Assembly: GCF_030296775.1 (NCBI RefSeq)
Contig: NZ_AP027742.1
Coordinates: 930,001 to 994,000, forward strand
Direction: 5' to 3'
Source of the DNA: Claveliimonas bilis
Lineage (GTDB): Bacteria; Bacillota; Clostridia; Lachnospirales; Lachnospiraceae
DNA length: 64,000 nucleotides
Part shown: positions 1-9,220 of the stretch, one piece after another
Layout: each line of letters opens with the position of its first letter
Numbering within the stretch: position 1 is the stretch's first letter
Notes under the pieces: model-generated
What the model was told of the DNA's origin: nothing
Database searches by the model: none
The model's input: only the letters and a program-made list of their open reading frames with translations
Translations under genes and position numbers: made by a program

Positions 1-20
1 CAGGAAAGGAAATCCGCAGG

Positions 21-647
21 ATGATAACAAAGCAAGAAATAGAAAAGGCCCTGGAGGAAAGGCACAGCTCCGGAATCCAGGAGAGTTTGAGAAAAGCCAG
101 GGTGGCGGTCGCAGGGCTTGGAGGGCTTGGCTCTAATATTGCAGTCAGTCTTGCCCGGATCGGTGTAGGACATCTGCACCTGATCGATTTTGACCGTGTG
201 GACATTACCAACTTAAATCGGCAGCAGTATTTTATCAGCCAGATCGGAATGTACAAAACGGACGCCATAAGAGAAAATCTGCAGAGGATCAATCCATATC
301 TTGATATCCGTACAGAATGTATCAAAATACAGGAGGAAAATGTCCGGGAATTGTTTCAGGAGGATGATTATATCTGTGAGGCTTTTGATGTGCCGGAATA
401 TAAAGCGATGCTTGTCAATTCTGCGCTGGAATATTTTCCGGGGAAATATCTGGTGGCGGCAAGCGGCATGGCAGGATTTGGGGACAGCAATAAAATACGC
501 ACCAGAAGAATTACGGACCATTTTTATCTGTGCGGCGACGAGACATCCACGGCAGAGGAGGTGCCGGGACTGATGGCGCCCCGGGTGGCGCTGTGTGCGG
601 CTCATCAGGCAAATATGATCGTGAGGCTGATCCTGGAAAAATCATAA
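21..647 (+). CDS. thiF: ThiF family 2 sulfur carrier adenylyltransferase
   Basis: Adenylates the C-terminal glycine of the sulfur carrier ThiS so that it can accept sulfur for thiazole synthesis, in the cytoplasm. The 208-residue protein has the E1-like nucleotide-binding motif GLGGLGS at residues 32-38 and the DxxxxxNLNRQ segment at about 60-69. It is shorter than E. coli ThiF (about 250 residues), which fits the short clostridial ThiF family 2. AGGAAAGGA about ten bases upstream supports this start. It leads directly into thiG and thiH, so the role in thiazole formation is strongly implied. No thiS is visible; it may lie just upstream of the window. Confidence 0.9.
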   Translation: MITKQEIEKALEERHSSGIQESLRKARVAVAGLGGLGSNIAVSLARIGVGHLHLIDFDRVDITNLNRQQYFISQIGMYKTDAIRENLQRINPYLDIRTECIKIQEENVRELFQEDDYICEAFDVPEYKAMLVNSALEYFPGKYLVAASGMAGFGDSNKIRTRRITDHFYLCGDETSTAEEVPGLMAPRVALCAAHQANMIVRLILEKS

Positions 648-735
648 GGGAAAAGTATACCGTATATGTTCTTGTACACCGACGCTAACGAAAGGAAATA
701 GAAAAAATAAGAATAACAGCAGGGAGGAAAGAAAG

Positions 736-1512
736 ATGAATACAGAAAAAGATACATGGAAGTTGGGGGATCACGAATTTACATCCAGATTTATTTTAGG
801 ATCCGGAAAGTATTCTCTGGATCTGATACAGGCGGCTGTGGAAAACGCCGGAGCGCAGATCGTGACCATGGCTCTTCGGAGAGCAAATGAGGGCGGACTT
901 GCCAATATTTTAGATTATATACCGGAAGGAATAACTATACTGCCAAATACTTCGGGGGCAAGGAACGCCGAGGAGGCAGTGAGGATCGCCAGGCTGGCCC
1001 GGGAAGTCTGCGGCAGTGAATTTGTGAAGATTGAGATCATGCGCGACAGCAAATATCTGCTGCCGGATAATTACGAGACAGTCCGGGCAACGGAAATTCT
1101 GGCAAAAGAAGGATTTGTGGTGATGCCTTATATGTATCCGGATCTCAATGCGGCCAGAGATATGGCGGATGCGGGAGCAGCCTGCATTATGCCTCTGGGA
1201 GCGCCTATCGGCTCCAATAAAGGGCTTTGCACAAAGGAATTTATCCAGATTCTTATTGATGAGATCGACCTGCCTGTTATCGTAGACGCAGGGATCGGAA
1301 GGCCGTCCCAGGCATGTGAGGCCATGGAGATGGGAGCAGCGGCTGTCATGGCAAATACGGCCATCGCATCTTCCGGCGATGTAAAGGCAATGGCGGGAGC
1401 TATGGGGCTTGCCGTGCAGGCAGGACGGGCCGCTTATCTTGCGGGAATGGGACAGACCATGGCAAGGGGCGGAAGCGCTTCTTCCCCGCTGACAGGATAT
1501 TTGAGAGACTAG
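736..1512 (+). CDS. thiG: Thiazole synthase ThiG
   Basis: Condenses 1-deoxy-D-xylulose 5-phosphate, dehydroglycine and ThiS thiocarboxylate into the thiazole phosphate of thiamine. The 258-residue length is normal for a TIM-barrel ThiG. The Schiff-base lysine is expected in the VKIEIM segment (K98). Glycine-rich phosphate-binding loops follow, including PLGAPIGS near residues 154-161 and the [14 protein letters not shown] regions near the C-terminus. The start has GGGAGG just upstream. It sits 12 bases before thiH, whose product supplies dehydroglycine, so the two are almost certainly co-transcribed. Confidence 0.96.
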   Translation: MNTEKDTWKLGDHEFTSRFILGSGKYSLDLIQAAVENAGAQIVTMALRRANEGGLANILDYIPEGITILPNTSGARNAEEAVRIARLAREVCGSEFVKIEIMRDSKYLLPDNYETVRATEILAKEGFVVMPYMYPDLNAARDMADAGAACIMPLGAPIGSNKGLCTKEFIQILIDEIDLPVIVDAGIGRPSQACEAMEMGAAAVMANTAIASSGDVKAMAGAMGLAVQAGRAAYLAGMGQTMARGGSASSPLTGYLRD

Positions 1513-1524
1513 GAGGGGAAAGAG

Positions 1525-2733
1525 ATGGAAAAGATCAACGAAAGTATTTTAAGTGACGAGATCAAAGAGCACCAAAAAGAACATCGGATCGATCATATGA
1601 CTTATCTGCCGGATATGGAACAGATTCCGTCGGATATGCTGGAGCAGGTGCTGGCGGAAACGAAAGCCTATGACTATGATTCTTTTACAGAAAGTGACGT
1701 CAGAAACGCCCTCGCAAAGGAAAGAAGGACGCTTAAGGATTTTCAGGCGCTTCTTTCTCCGGCGGCCCTTCCCCTTCTGGAGGAGATGGCAAGGAAGGCC
1801 CAGGCAGAGACACAGAAATATTTCGGAAATTCTGTCAGTATGTTTACTCCGGTCTATATAGCAAACTACTGTGAAAATTACTGTATTTACTGCGGCTTTA
1901 ACTGCCATAATCATATTCGCAGGGCACAGCTGAATGAAGAAGAGATCCGCCGGGAATTTGCGGCCATTGCAAAGACCGGACTTCAGGAGATCCTGATCCT
2001 TACCGGGGAGAGCCGGAAAAAATCCACAGTAGAATACATTGGAAAAGCAGTGGAAATGGCAAGAGAATATTTTAAAGTCATCGGGCTGGAAATCTATCCT
2101 GTGAATACGGACGAATACGCTTATCTGCACAAGTGCGGAGCGGACTATGTGACAGTTTTTCAGGAGACTTACAATCCGGATAAATATGAAACGCTTCATC
2201 TGGCCGGACATAAGCGAATTTTCCCATATCGGTTTTATGCTCAGGAAAGAGCGCTGATGGGAGGAATGCGAGGAGTGGGACTCTCAGCGCTGCTGGGGTT
2301 GGACGACTTCAGGAAGGACGCTTTTGCCACGGGAATGCACGCTTATCTTTTACAGAAAAAATATCCCCATGCAGAGATTGCGTTCTCATGTCCGAGACTT
2401 CGCCCGATCATCAACAATGACAGGATCAATCCTATGGATGTTCACGAAAGACAGCTCCTTCAGGTGATCTGCGCCTACAGGCTGTTTATGCCTTTTGCAG
2501 GGATTACCGTGTCCAGCCGGGAGTGCGCGAGAGTGAGGGATAATCTGATGCAGATCGCAGCCACTAAAATTTCTGCCGGGGTGAGTACCGGAATCGGAGA
2601 ACACGGGGAGGAAGTCCAGGATAAAGGGGATGAGCAGTTCGAGATTTCCGACGACCGGTCTGTGGAGGAAATCTATGGAGCTTTGCGGGAACATCACCTG
2701 CAGCCCGTTATGGCGGACGCCATTTATGTGTAG
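1525..2733 (+). CDS. thiH: 2-iminoacetate synthase ThiH (radical SAM)
   Basis: Splits tyrosine with a 5'-deoxyadenosyl radical to give p-cresol and dehydroglycine (2-iminoacetate), the glycine-derived input for ThiG. The CX3CX2C cluster-binding motif is at C116, C120 and C123 in a 402-residue protein, within the normal family range. Use of ThiH rather than the oxygen-dependent glycine oxidase ThiO agrees with an anaerobe. It is preceded by AGGAGGGG and followed within about ten bases by thiE, so it lies in the middle of the thiazole operon. Confidence 0.95.
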   Translation: MEKINESILSDEIKEHQKEHRIDHMTYLPDMEQIPSDMLEQVLAETKAYDYDSFTESDVRNALAKERRTLKDFQALLSPAALPLLEEMARKAQAETQKYFGNSVSMFTPVYIANYCENYCIYCGFNCHNHIRRAQLNEEEIRREFAAIAKTGLQEILILTGESRKKSTVEYIGKAVEMAREYFKVIGLEIYPVNTDEYAYLHKCGADYVTVFQETYNPDKYETLHLAGHKRIFPYRFYAQERALMGGMRGVGLSALLGLDDFRKDAFATGMHAYLLQKKYPHAEIAFSCPRLRPIINNDRINPMDVHERQLLQVICAYRLFMPFAGITVSSRECARVRDNLMQIAATKISAGVSTGIGEHGEEVQDKGDEQFEISDDRSVEEIYGALREHHLQPVMADAIYV

Positions 2734-2743
2734 GAGGCAGCCC

Positions 2744-3337
2744 ATGTGCAGAAAGACAGAGAGGGAAAACTGGGAACATGTGATCGCAGTGACAAACCGG
2801 AAACTGACCGCGCGCCCCTACATGGAGCAGATAGAAAGAATCTGTCTGAAAAGACCGGAAGCAGTGCTCGTCCGGGAAAAAGATCTAAGCGAGGAGGAAT
2901 ACGGACGGCTGGCGTCAGAAGTTTATGCTATATGCAAAAGGTATGAGGTCCCCTGCATTTACCATACGTTTGTACAGGCAGCCAGGGAAGCAGGGGCGGC
3001 AGCAATCCATCTTCCGCTGCCTCTTCTAAGAAAACATGGCGGAAAGAAAGGACTGCCGGAATTTCCGGTCATTGGCGCATCTGTCCACTCTTTGGAGGAG
3101 GCAAAAGAAGCAGAACTGCTGGGCGTTTCCTATCTGACCGCAGGGCATATTTACCAGACGGACTGTAAAAAGGATTTAAAGCCCAGGGGGCTGGGATTTT
3201 TAAGAGAAGTGTGCCAGTCTGTCAGCGTACCTGTCTATGCCATCGGAGGAATACACATGGGAAGCGGGCAGATGGAGGAAGTGATGCAGGCCGGCGCGGC
3301 AGGCGGGTGTGTTATGTCCGGGGCAATGCGGGTGTAA
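2744..3337 (+). CDS. thiE: Thiamine phosphate synthase family protein (ThiE/TenI-like)
   Basis: Predicted to join the thiazole and pyrimidine halves of thiamine, giving thiamine phosphate. The start at 2744 is chosen because TAGGAGGC from the thiH stop region lies just upstream; longer reading inside thiH has no ribosome site. The 197-residue TIM barrel has the GASVHS, AGHIYQTDCK and YAIGGI segments of the ThiE/TenI family. TenI-like aromatizing isomerases share this fold, so the exact reaction is less certain than the family. No pyrimidine genes (thiC, thiD) are in this window. Confidence 0.82.
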   Translation: MCRKTERENWEHVIAVTNRKLTARPYMEQIERICLKRPEAVLVREKDLSEEEYGRLASEVYAICKRYEVPCIYHTFVQAAREAGAAAIHLPLPLLRKHGGKKGLPEFPVIGASVHSLEEAKEAELLGVSYLTAGHIYQTDCKKDLKPRGLGFLREVCQSVSVPVYAIGGIHMGSGQMEEVMQAGAAGGCVMSGAMRV

Positions 3338-3462
3338 AGCAAAGCGTCTTTGGACAGTGAGAATCTTTTAATAGTGTGGACCGCTTTTGGGCAGTGATAC
3401 TTGCCAGACATACGAAAAAGAATTAAAATGAAGAGCAGAAGACAATTCGGAGGGAAAACGGT

Positions 3463-3738
3463 ATGGCAGAGGTGCGTAAAAGGATTCATTTTCAGGGATT
3501 AGTACAGGGTGTGGGCTTCCGATATAAGGCGAAATATCTGGCAAAATCCATGGGACTTACCGGCTGGGTAAGAAATGAGATGGATGGGACTGTTACTCTG
3601 GAAATACAGGGGCGTCCCCAACTGGTAGATAAGCTTTTATACGGACTAAGCCATGACAGCTTTATCCGGATCGACTGGATGGATACCAAAGATCTTCCAC
3701 TGGAAGAAGATGAGAAAAGTTTCCGGGTACGGATGTAG
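3463..3738 (+). CDS. acyP: Acylphosphatase
   Basis: Hydrolyses carboxyl-phosphate bonds such as acetyl phosphate. The 91-residue protein carries the family signature: GVGFR with catalytic Arg20, and GWVRNEMDGTV with catalytic Asn38. AATTCGGAGGGAAAACGG upstream supports the start. It stands between thiE and glpK with gaps of more than 100 bases on each side, so it may be a single transcription unit. Confidence 0.93.
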   Translation: MAEVRKRIHFQGLVQGVGFRYKAKYLAKSMGLTGWVRNEMDGTVTLEIQGRPQLVDKLLYGLSHDSFIRIDWMDTKDLPLEEDEKSFRVRM

Positions 3739-3753
3739 GAAATATGCAAAAAA

Positions 3754-3829
3754 ACCCACCGTAAAACGCAGTTTGACCCACCGTTTCATGCAATCTGACA
3801 CGTAACACTTTTTAACTTTACTACGTGTC
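3754..3829. repeat. Direct repeats and inverted repeat upstream of glpK
   Basis: The nine-base word ACCCACCGT occurs at 3754-3762 and 3776-3784, exactly 22 bases apart. It is followed by the inverted repeat GACACGTA (3797-3804) ... TACGTGTC (3822-3829). The arrangement lies just before the glpK ribosome site and could be an operator for glycerol regulation. No protein can be assigned from sequence alone. Confidence 0.4.
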
Positions 3830-3850
3830 GAATAGAAGAAGGGAGAAGCT

Positions 3851-5347
3851 ATGGCGAAGTATGTAATGGCACTGGATGCGGGCACAACGAGCAACCGCTG
3901 TATTTTATTTGAAAAAGAGGGCAGGATCTGCAGCATGGCCCAAAAGGAGTTTACCCAGTATTTTCCGAAGCCCGGCTGGGTGGAGCATGATGCAGACGAG
4001 ATCTGGTCCAGCCAGCTTGGAGTAGCAGTGGAAGCCATGAGCAAGATCGGAGCGGAGGCTTCGGACATTGCGGTGATCGGAATTACGAACCAGCGGGAAA
4101 CAGTGATCGTATGGGACAAGATAACAGGAGAACCCATATGCCGGGCCATTGTCTGGCAGTGCAGACGGACAGCAAAGTTCTGCGATAAGCTGATCGCGGA
4201 CGGCTGGGAGGAAAAGATCCGGCAGAAAACGGGATTGAAGATTGATGCTTATTTTTCCGCCACCAAGATCAAATGGATCCTGGATCATGTGGAAGGAGCC
4301 AGGGAAAAAGCGGAAAAAGGCCGGCTTTTATTCGGAACAGTAGAGACGTGGCTGATCTGGAAGCTGACAAAGGGGAAGATCCATGTCACCGATTATTCCA
4401 ATGCTTCCAGAACCATGCTTTTTAATATCAACACCCTGCAGTGGGATGAAGAGATTTTGGCTCTTCTGGACATTCCGGCATCCATGCTGCCTAAGGTGAA
4501 ACCGTCAAGCTATATTTACGGGGAGACAGATCCTTCTTATTTCGGAGGACGTATCCTCATTGGAGGTGCAGCCGGAGACCAGCAGTCGGCTCTGTTCGGA
4601 CAGACCTGTTTTCAGCCGGGAGAGGCCAAAAATACATATGGGACGGGCGGGTTCCTTTTAATGAATACAGGAGAAAGCCCGGTATTTTCCGACAATGGAC
4701 TTTTGACAACCATTGCCTGGGGGCTGGATGGAAGAATAAACTATGCCCTGGAAGGCTCGATCTTTGTGGCGGGCGCAGCGATCCAGTGGCTGCGGGATGA
4801 GATGAGGCTCATTGATTCAGCTGAGGATTCGGAGTATATGGCCGGAAAAGTGGAGGACACAAACGGATGTTATGTTGTGCCGGCCTTTACAGGACTGGGG
4901 GCGCCTCACTGGGATCCGTACGCAAGGGGAACCATTGTGGGAATTACAAGAGGCGTCAATAAATACCACATTATCCGTGCAACTTTGGAATCCCTTGCCT
5001 ATCAGGTCAATGATGTGCTGAAAGCCATGGAGGCAGATTCCGGCATTACCTTAAGCGCTCTGAAAGTAGACGGCGGAGCCAGTGCAAATAACTTCCTTAT
5101 GCAGGTGCAGGCAGACTTAAGCGGGGCGCCGGTAAACAGGCCGAAATGCGTAGAGACAACAGCGATGGGAGCAGCCTACCTGGCAGGGCTGGCAGCAGGC
5201 TTTTGGAGCAGTCAGGAGGAAATCCGGGAAAAATGGGCGTCAGACCGGGTATTTACTCCTCAGATTTCTGCAGAGCAAAGAGAAGAAAAACTGAAAGGCT
5301 GGAAAAGAGCAGTGCGGTATTCTTATGGCTGGGCAAAAGAGGATTGA
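3851..5347 (+). CDS. glpK: Glycerol kinase
   Basis: Phosphorylates glycerol with ATP to sn-glycerol 3-phosphate in the cytoplasm. The 498-residue length is typical of FGGY-family glycerol kinases. The N-terminal phosphate loop reads LDAGTTSNR. The substrate segments [11 protein letters not shown] and TNQRET are present, and the C-terminal ATPase motif [10 protein letters not shown] is intact. AAGAAGGGAGAAGC precedes the start. No glycerol facilitator or glycerol-3-phosphate dehydrogenase is adjacent, so it may serve lipid or phosphoglycerol metabolism as well as catabolism. Confidence 0.96.
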   Translation: MAKYVMALDAGTTSNRCILFEKEGRICSMAQKEFTQYFPKPGWVEHDADEIWSSQLGVAVEAMSKIGAEASDIAVIGITNQRETVIVWDKITGEPICRAIVWQCRRTAKFCDKLIADGWEEKIRQKTGLKIDAYFSATKIKWILDHVEGAREKAEKGRLLFGTVETWLIWKLTKGKIHVTDYSNASRTMLFNINTLQWDEEILALLDIPASMLPKVKPSSYIYGETDPSYFGGRILIGGAAGDQQSALFGQTCFQPGEAKNTYGTGGFLLMNTGESPVFSDNGLLTTIAWGLDGRINYALEGSIFVAGAAIQWLRDEMRLIDSAEDSEYMAGKVEDTNGCYVVPAFTGLGAPHWDPYARGTIVGITRGVNKYHIIRATLESLAYQVNDVLKAMEADSGITLSALKVDGGASANNFLMQVQADLSGAPVNRPKCVETTAMGAAYLAGLAAGFWSSQEEIREKWASDRVFTPQISAEQREEKLKGWKRAVRYSYGWAKED

Positions 5348-5379
5348 TTGTTAAAATACACAAATATAAATTGTTTTTG

Positions 5380-5408
5380 TGGACAAATATGTTGAAATAT
5401 ACTAAAAT
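5380..5408 (+). promoter_or_regulatory. Sigma-A-type promoter before pfp
   Basis: TGGACA at 5380-5385 and TAAAAT at 5403-5408 are separated by 17 bases, close to the housekeeping consensus. The pfp start codon lies 33 bases downstream with GGAGG in between. Confidence 0.6.
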
Positions 5409-5441
5409 AGGTTTATTGAGGTATAGGACGGAGGTAAAATT

Positions 5442-6680
5442 ATGAGACGAAATGTAATCGTAGGACAATCAGGAGGACCTACAGCGGCAATCAATTCCAG
5501 TCTTGCAGGAGTATATCGTACAGCGAAAGACAGAGGAGCCAACAAAGTGTACGGCATGCTCCACGGTGTACAGGGACTCCTTCAGGAGAGATATCTGGAT
5601 CTTTCCGAATATATTACGACAGAACTTGACGCAGAGCTTTTAAAGAGGACACCGGCAGCGTTCCTTGGATCCTGCAGATATAAACTCCCGGAGATCCATG
5701 AAGACAGAGCGGTATATGAAAAAATCTTTGGAATATTGGATAAGCTGGATATCGAAGCCTTTATTTATATCGGAGGAAACGACTCCATGGATACGATCAA
5801 AAAGCTGTCCGATTATGCTATTGTGACAGGACATCCGACCCGTTTCATCGGCTGCCCGAAAACAATTGACAATGACCTTGCCCTGACAGACCATACGCCG
5901 GGTTACGGAAGTGCGGCAAAATATATTGGCACTTCTGTAAAAGAGATCATCCGGGACAGTTTCTGTCTGGAATATAGTAAAGGGCTGGTAAGTATTGTAG
6001 AAATTATGGGAAGAAATGCAGGCTGGCTGACTGGAGCGGCGGCGCTTTCCAAAGGAGAGGACTGCGAGGGACCGGATCTGATCTATCTGCCGGAGCTTCC
6101 TTTTGACCTGCAGTCATTCAGCGCAAAGGTAAAAGAGCTGCTTTCCCAGAAACCGTCTGTTGTAGTTGCAGTTTCAGAAGGAATCCGCACCGAAGACGGA
6201 ACTTATGTATGTGAGCTTGGAAACAGTGTTGACTTTGTAGATGCGTTTGGTCATAAGCAGCTGTCCGGAACAGCGTCCTATCTTGCCAACTTTATTGCCG
6301 GTGAGATCGGATGTAAGACAAGGGCAATTGAACTTAGCACGCTTCAGCGTTCTGCTTCCCACGCAGCGTCCAGAGTGGATATCCTGGAAGCATATCAGGT
6401 GGGTGGTGCTGCAGTAAAGGCTGCAGATGAAGGAGATTCAGGAAAAATGGTAGTGCTCCAGAGACTGTCTGATGATCCGTACCAGTGCGGAACAGAAGTA
6501 AAGGATGTTCATAAGATTGCCAACGATGAAAAACTCGTTCCAAGAGAATGGGTAAATGCAGAGGGAACAGGCGTGACAGATGAGTTTGTCGCTTATGTTC
6601 GTCCGCTGATCCAGGGTGATGTATCACCGGTTATGGTAGACGGAATCCCAAGACATTTGTTCCGGCCATATAATCTGTAA
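5442..6680 (+). CDS. pfp: PPi-type 6-phosphofructokinase
   Basis: Converts fructose 6-phosphate to fructose 1,6-bisphosphate, most likely with pyrophosphate. The phosphate-donor site reads GGNDS at residues 111-115, with an acidic residue (D114) where ATP-using enzymes have glycine. The catalytic segment is PKTIDND at 139-145, with the lysine (K140) characteristic of PPi-dependent enzymes. MGRNAGW supplies the sugar-phosphate site. The length of 412 residues fits PPi enzymes better than the roughly 320-residue ATP-type PfkA. It has its own promoter and terminator. Donor choice is inferred from these residues. Confidence 0.9.
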   Translation: MRRNVIVGQSGGPTAAINSSLAGVYRTAKDRGANKVYGMLHGVQGLLQERYLDLSEYITTELDAELLKRTPAAFLGSCRYKLPEIHEDRAVYEKIFGILDKLDIEAFIYIGGNDSMDTIKKLSDYAIVTGHPTRFIGCPKTIDNDLALTDHTPGYGSAAKYIGTSVKEIIRDSFCLEYSKGLVSIVEIMGRNAGWLTGAAALSKGEDCEGPDLIYLPELPFDLQSFSAKVKELLSQKPSVVVAVSEGIRTEDGTYVCELGNSVDFVDAFGHKQLSGTASYLANFIAGEIGCKTRAIELSTLQRSASHAASRVDILEAYQVGGAAVKAADEGDSGKMVVLQRLSDDPYQCGTEVKDVHKIANDEKLVPREWVNAEGTGVTDEFVAYVRPLIQGDVSPVMVDGIPRHLFRPYNL

Positions 6681-6696
6681 AATAGAAAGACCAATG

Positions 6697-6723
6697 AGAG
6701 TTCCGCTTGCGGAACTCTTTTTG
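6697..6723 (+). terminator. Rho-independent terminator after pfp
   Basis: A perfect 10-bp stem, AGAGTTCCGC / GCGGAACTCT with a two-base loop, runs straight into a T tract ending at 6723. It closes the pfp unit 16 bases after the stop. Confidence 0.9.
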
Positions 6724-6727
6724 TCCC

Positions 6728-6757
6728 TTTACAAATATTCGGAAAAAGGGATATAAT
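6728..6757 (+). promoter_or_regulatory. Sigma-A promoter of the NitT/TauT-type ABC operon
   Basis: TTTACA (6728-6733) and TATAAT (6752-6757) are spaced by 18 bases, directly after the pfp terminator and 38 bases before the lipoprotein start. Confidence 0.75.
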
Positions 6758-6794
6758 AGCGTCGATACGATGAGGGAGAAGGAGGAGACGGATC

Positions 6795-7832
6795 ATGAAA
6801 ATGAAAAAAGCAGCAGCGGCCTTTCTGGCATTGACAATGACGGCCAGTATGCTGGCAGGCTGTGGAAATAATACAGAGGCCACACAGACAACAGAGGAAA
6901 CGAAGCAGGAGACGGAAGCCGAACCGGTAGATGTCAATGTTACGGCTCTGAAAGGTCCCACTGCCATGGGAATGGTAAGGATGATGGACGAGTCTGACAA
7001 AGGAGAGATTGATACAGAAAACTATCATTTTAATATTGCCGCATCCATTGATGAGGTGACTCCTGCAATTTCACAGGGGAAAACCGATATTGCCGCAGTC
7101 CCGGCGAATGTAGCATCTGTGCTTTATAACAAAACGGAAGGCGATGTAAAGGTGCTTGCGATCAATACGCTGGGCGTTCTTTATATTGTAGAAAATGGAG
7201 ATTCGATTCAATCTGCGGCAGATCTGAAAGGAAAGACGATCTATGCCAGCGGAAAGGGAGCCACTCCCGAATATGCGCTGAATTATATTCTGGAACAAAA
7301 TGGAATTGATCCTGCGGCAGATGTGACGATTGAGTGGAAAAGCGAACATTCCGAATGTGTGGCAGCTCTTGCCCAGGATGCAGCAGGGATCGCAATGCTT
7401 CCACAGCCCTTTGTCACGACAGCTATGGCCAAGAATCCGAATCTGAAGGTGGCATTAGATCTGACAGAAGAGTGGGATAAACTTCAGGGAGAAGAAGAGG
7501 AGCAAAGTGCACTTCTTACCGGAGTCGTTGTGGTGCGCAGCGAGTTTGCCAAGGAGCATCCGGAAGCTGTTGCTGATTTTATGGAGCGTTATGAGACTTC
7601 CGTAGAGTATGTAAATGAAAATACAAAGGAAGCAGCACAGCTTGTAGGACAGTATGAGATTGTAACTGCTGATGTGGCCGAAAAAGCGCTTCCTGAATGT
7701 AATATCACTTATATAGACGGAGATGAAATGAAGGAGAAACTCTCCGGATATCTGTCCGTTTTACTGGAACAGAATCCGGAGTCTGTAGGAGGAAAACTGC
7801 CGAACGATGACTTCTACTACACAGAAGAATAA
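6795..7832 (+). CDS. ABC transporter substrate-binding lipoprotein (NitT/TauT family)
   Basis: Extracytoplasmic solute receptor of an importer formed with the next two genes. The N-terminus is a lipoprotein signal with lipobox LAGC, giving lipidated Cys23, followed by a Thr/Glu-rich linker. The mature part resembles NMT1/SsuA-like receptors, with segments such as GKTIYASGKGATPEYALNY near the middle. The ligand cannot be read from sequence: sulfonates, nitrate-like anions and pyrimidine precursors of thiamine are all used by relatives. The thiazole genes 3.5 kb upstream make a thiamine-precursor role conceivable but unproven. Confidence 0.85.
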   Translation: MKMKKAAAAFLALTMTASMLAGCGNNTEATQTTEETKQETEAEPVDVNVTALKGPTAMGMVRMMDESDKGEIDTENYHFNIAASIDEVTPAISQGKTDIAAVPANVASVLYNKTEGDVKVLAINTLGVLYIVENGDSIQSAADLKGKTIYASGKGATPEYALNYILEQNGIDPAADVTIEWKSEHSECVAALAQDAAGIAMLPQPFVTTAMAKNPNLKVALDLTEEWDKLQGEEEEQSALLTGVVVVRSEFAKEHPEAVADFMERYETSVEYVNENTKEAAQLVGQYEIVTADVAEKALPECNITYIDGDEMKEKLSGYLSVLLEQNPESVGGKLPNDDFYYTEE

Positions 7833-8586
7833 GAATAAAGGAAAAATAAAAATATGGGCAGTAGCCGTATGGCTTGTAATCTGGCAGGCCGTGAGTATGT
7901 GGATCGGACAGGAGATACTTCTGGTGTCTCCTGTCACTGTTCTGTCTGCCCTTGTAAAACTGGCGGCAAAAAGTGAATTTTGGCTGTCCATTGCATCCTC
8001 GCTGCTTCGGATCATGGGCGGATTTCTGCTGGCGGTTGTGACAGGGACCGGTCTGGCAGCCCTTGCAGCAGTGTCACGGAGAGTCCGGGAATTTCTGGAA
8101 CCGTTTATTGTGACAGTGAAATCTATCCCGGTAGCTTCATTTGTGATTCTTGTGCTGATCTGGGTATCTTCGCGCAATCTTTCTGTTGTCATTTCCTTTT
8201 TAATGGTATTTCCTATTATTTATACCAATGTTCTGGACGGGATCAGCCACATGGATGTTCAGCTGAAAGAAATGGCAGATGTATTTCAGATTCCTGCCAT
8301 GCAAAGAGTGCGGTGGATCTATCTTTCACAGATCATGCCCTTTTTCCGGACAGGGTGCTCTCTGGGGCTGGGACTATGCTGGAAGGCAGGAGTGGCGGCG
8401 GAAGTGATCGGTATTCCCCAAAACTCCATCGGAGAGAATCTGTATAACGCAAAAATCTATCTGGATACAGCGGAACTCTTTGCATGGACTATAGTGATCA
8501 TCTGTATCAGTGTGTTCTTTGAAAAGGGGTTTTTAAAACTGATCGATGTCCTTGTGAAATATTTGAACAGTATGGATAAAAGGTAA
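7807..8586 (+). CDS. ABC transporter permease (NitT/TauT family)
   Basis: Inner-membrane channel subunit of the importer. The 259-residue protein has about six hydrophobic segments. The ATPase-coupling EAA-like loop is in the middle (LKEMADVFQIPAMQRVRWIY), with the conserved glycine of the classical loop replaced. The start overlaps the lipoprotein gene by 26 bases and has GTAGGAGG about 14 bases upstream inside that gene, which indicates translational coupling. Substrate is unknown, as for the receptor. Confidence 0.88.
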   Translation: MTSTTQKNKNKGKIKIWAVAVWLVIWQAVSMWIGQEILLVSPVTVLSALVKLAAKSEFWLSIASSLLRIMGGFLLAVVTGTGLAALAAVSRRVREFLEPFIVTVKSIPVASFVILVLIWVSSRNLSVVISFLMVFPIIYTNVLDGISHMDVQLKEMADVFQIPAMQRVRWIYLSQIMPFFRTGCSLGLGLCWKAGVAAEVIGIPQNSIGENLYNAKIYLDTAELFAWTIVIICISVFFEKGFLKLIDVLVKYLNSMDKR

Positions 8587-8591
8587 TCCGT

Positions 8592-9203
8592 ATGCAGAAG
8601 GAGAAAACAAAGCAGATGAAAAAAACAGCAGTAAAAGTGACAGGACTTGGAAAACGTTATGGAAGCAATCAGGTGCTGAAGGAATTTTCCATGGAAGCAG
8701 AGCGGGGAAAAATAACCTGCATTATGGGAAGATCAGGCTGCGGAAAAACAACCCTCCTTAGGATCATGATGGGATTAGAGACAGCAGACGAGGGAGAATG
8801 CCGGGGGATGGGAGGTTTAAGAAAAAGCGCTGTCTTTCAGGAGGACAGGCTGTGTGAAAATTTAAGTGTGCTGGCAAATATTCGCCTTGTCTGTCCGGAA
8901 AAGACGAGAGAAGAAATCCTGCGGGAAATGAGGGCAGTAGATCTAACCGGAAGTGAAGATCAGATGGTCAGCCAGCTGTCGGGAGGAATGAAACGAAGGG
9001 TGGCAATCCTGCGTGCCCTTCTTGCGCCCTATGACATCCTGTTTCTGGATGAGCCTTTTAGGGGACTGGATAAGGAGACAGAGCAGAAAGTAATAGAATA
9101 TACAAAAGAGAAATGTACAGGACGAACGGTGATCTTTGTGACTCATAAAGAGGAGGAAGCCCGGAGGATCGGAGCTGTACAGATTATAAAAATGAAAGAA
9201 TAA
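8592..9203 (+). CDS. ABC transporter ATP-binding protein (NitT/TauT family)
   Basis: Energises the importer. Walker A reads GRSGCGKTT, the signature is QLSGGMKRR, and Walker B is DILFLDEPF followed by the D-loop and a switch histidine (VTHKEEE). At 203 residues it is shorter than the usual 240-260, lacking much of the C-terminal part, but all catalytic motifs are present. A second ATG at 8616, with AGAAGGAG upstream, may be the true start. The gene begins six bases after the permease stop, so the three genes form one operon. Confidence 0.88.
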   Translation: MQKEKTKQMKKTAVKVTGLGKRYGSNQVLKEFSMEAERGKITCIMGRSGCGKTTLLRIMMGLETADEGECRGMGGLRKSAVFQEDRLCENLSVLANIRLVCPEKTREEILREMRAVDLTGSEDQMVSQLSGGMKRRVAILRALLAPYDILFLDEPFRGLDKETEQKVIEYTKEKCTGRTVIFVTHKEEEARRIGAVQIIKMKE

Positions 9204-9220
9204 AGATAAGGAATGAGACA

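Noticed and set aside
1-24. End of a preceding gene overlapping the thiF start (frame 1 ends with TGA at 22-24), possibly thiS
   Set aside because: Only seven codons are visible, ending Ser-Ala-Gly, and not the Gly-Gly end required of ThiS, so it cannot be named.
3851-5347. A riboswitch or catabolite site before glpK
   Set aside because: No recognised riboswitch core or clear cre-like palindrome could be placed; only the short repeats are reported.
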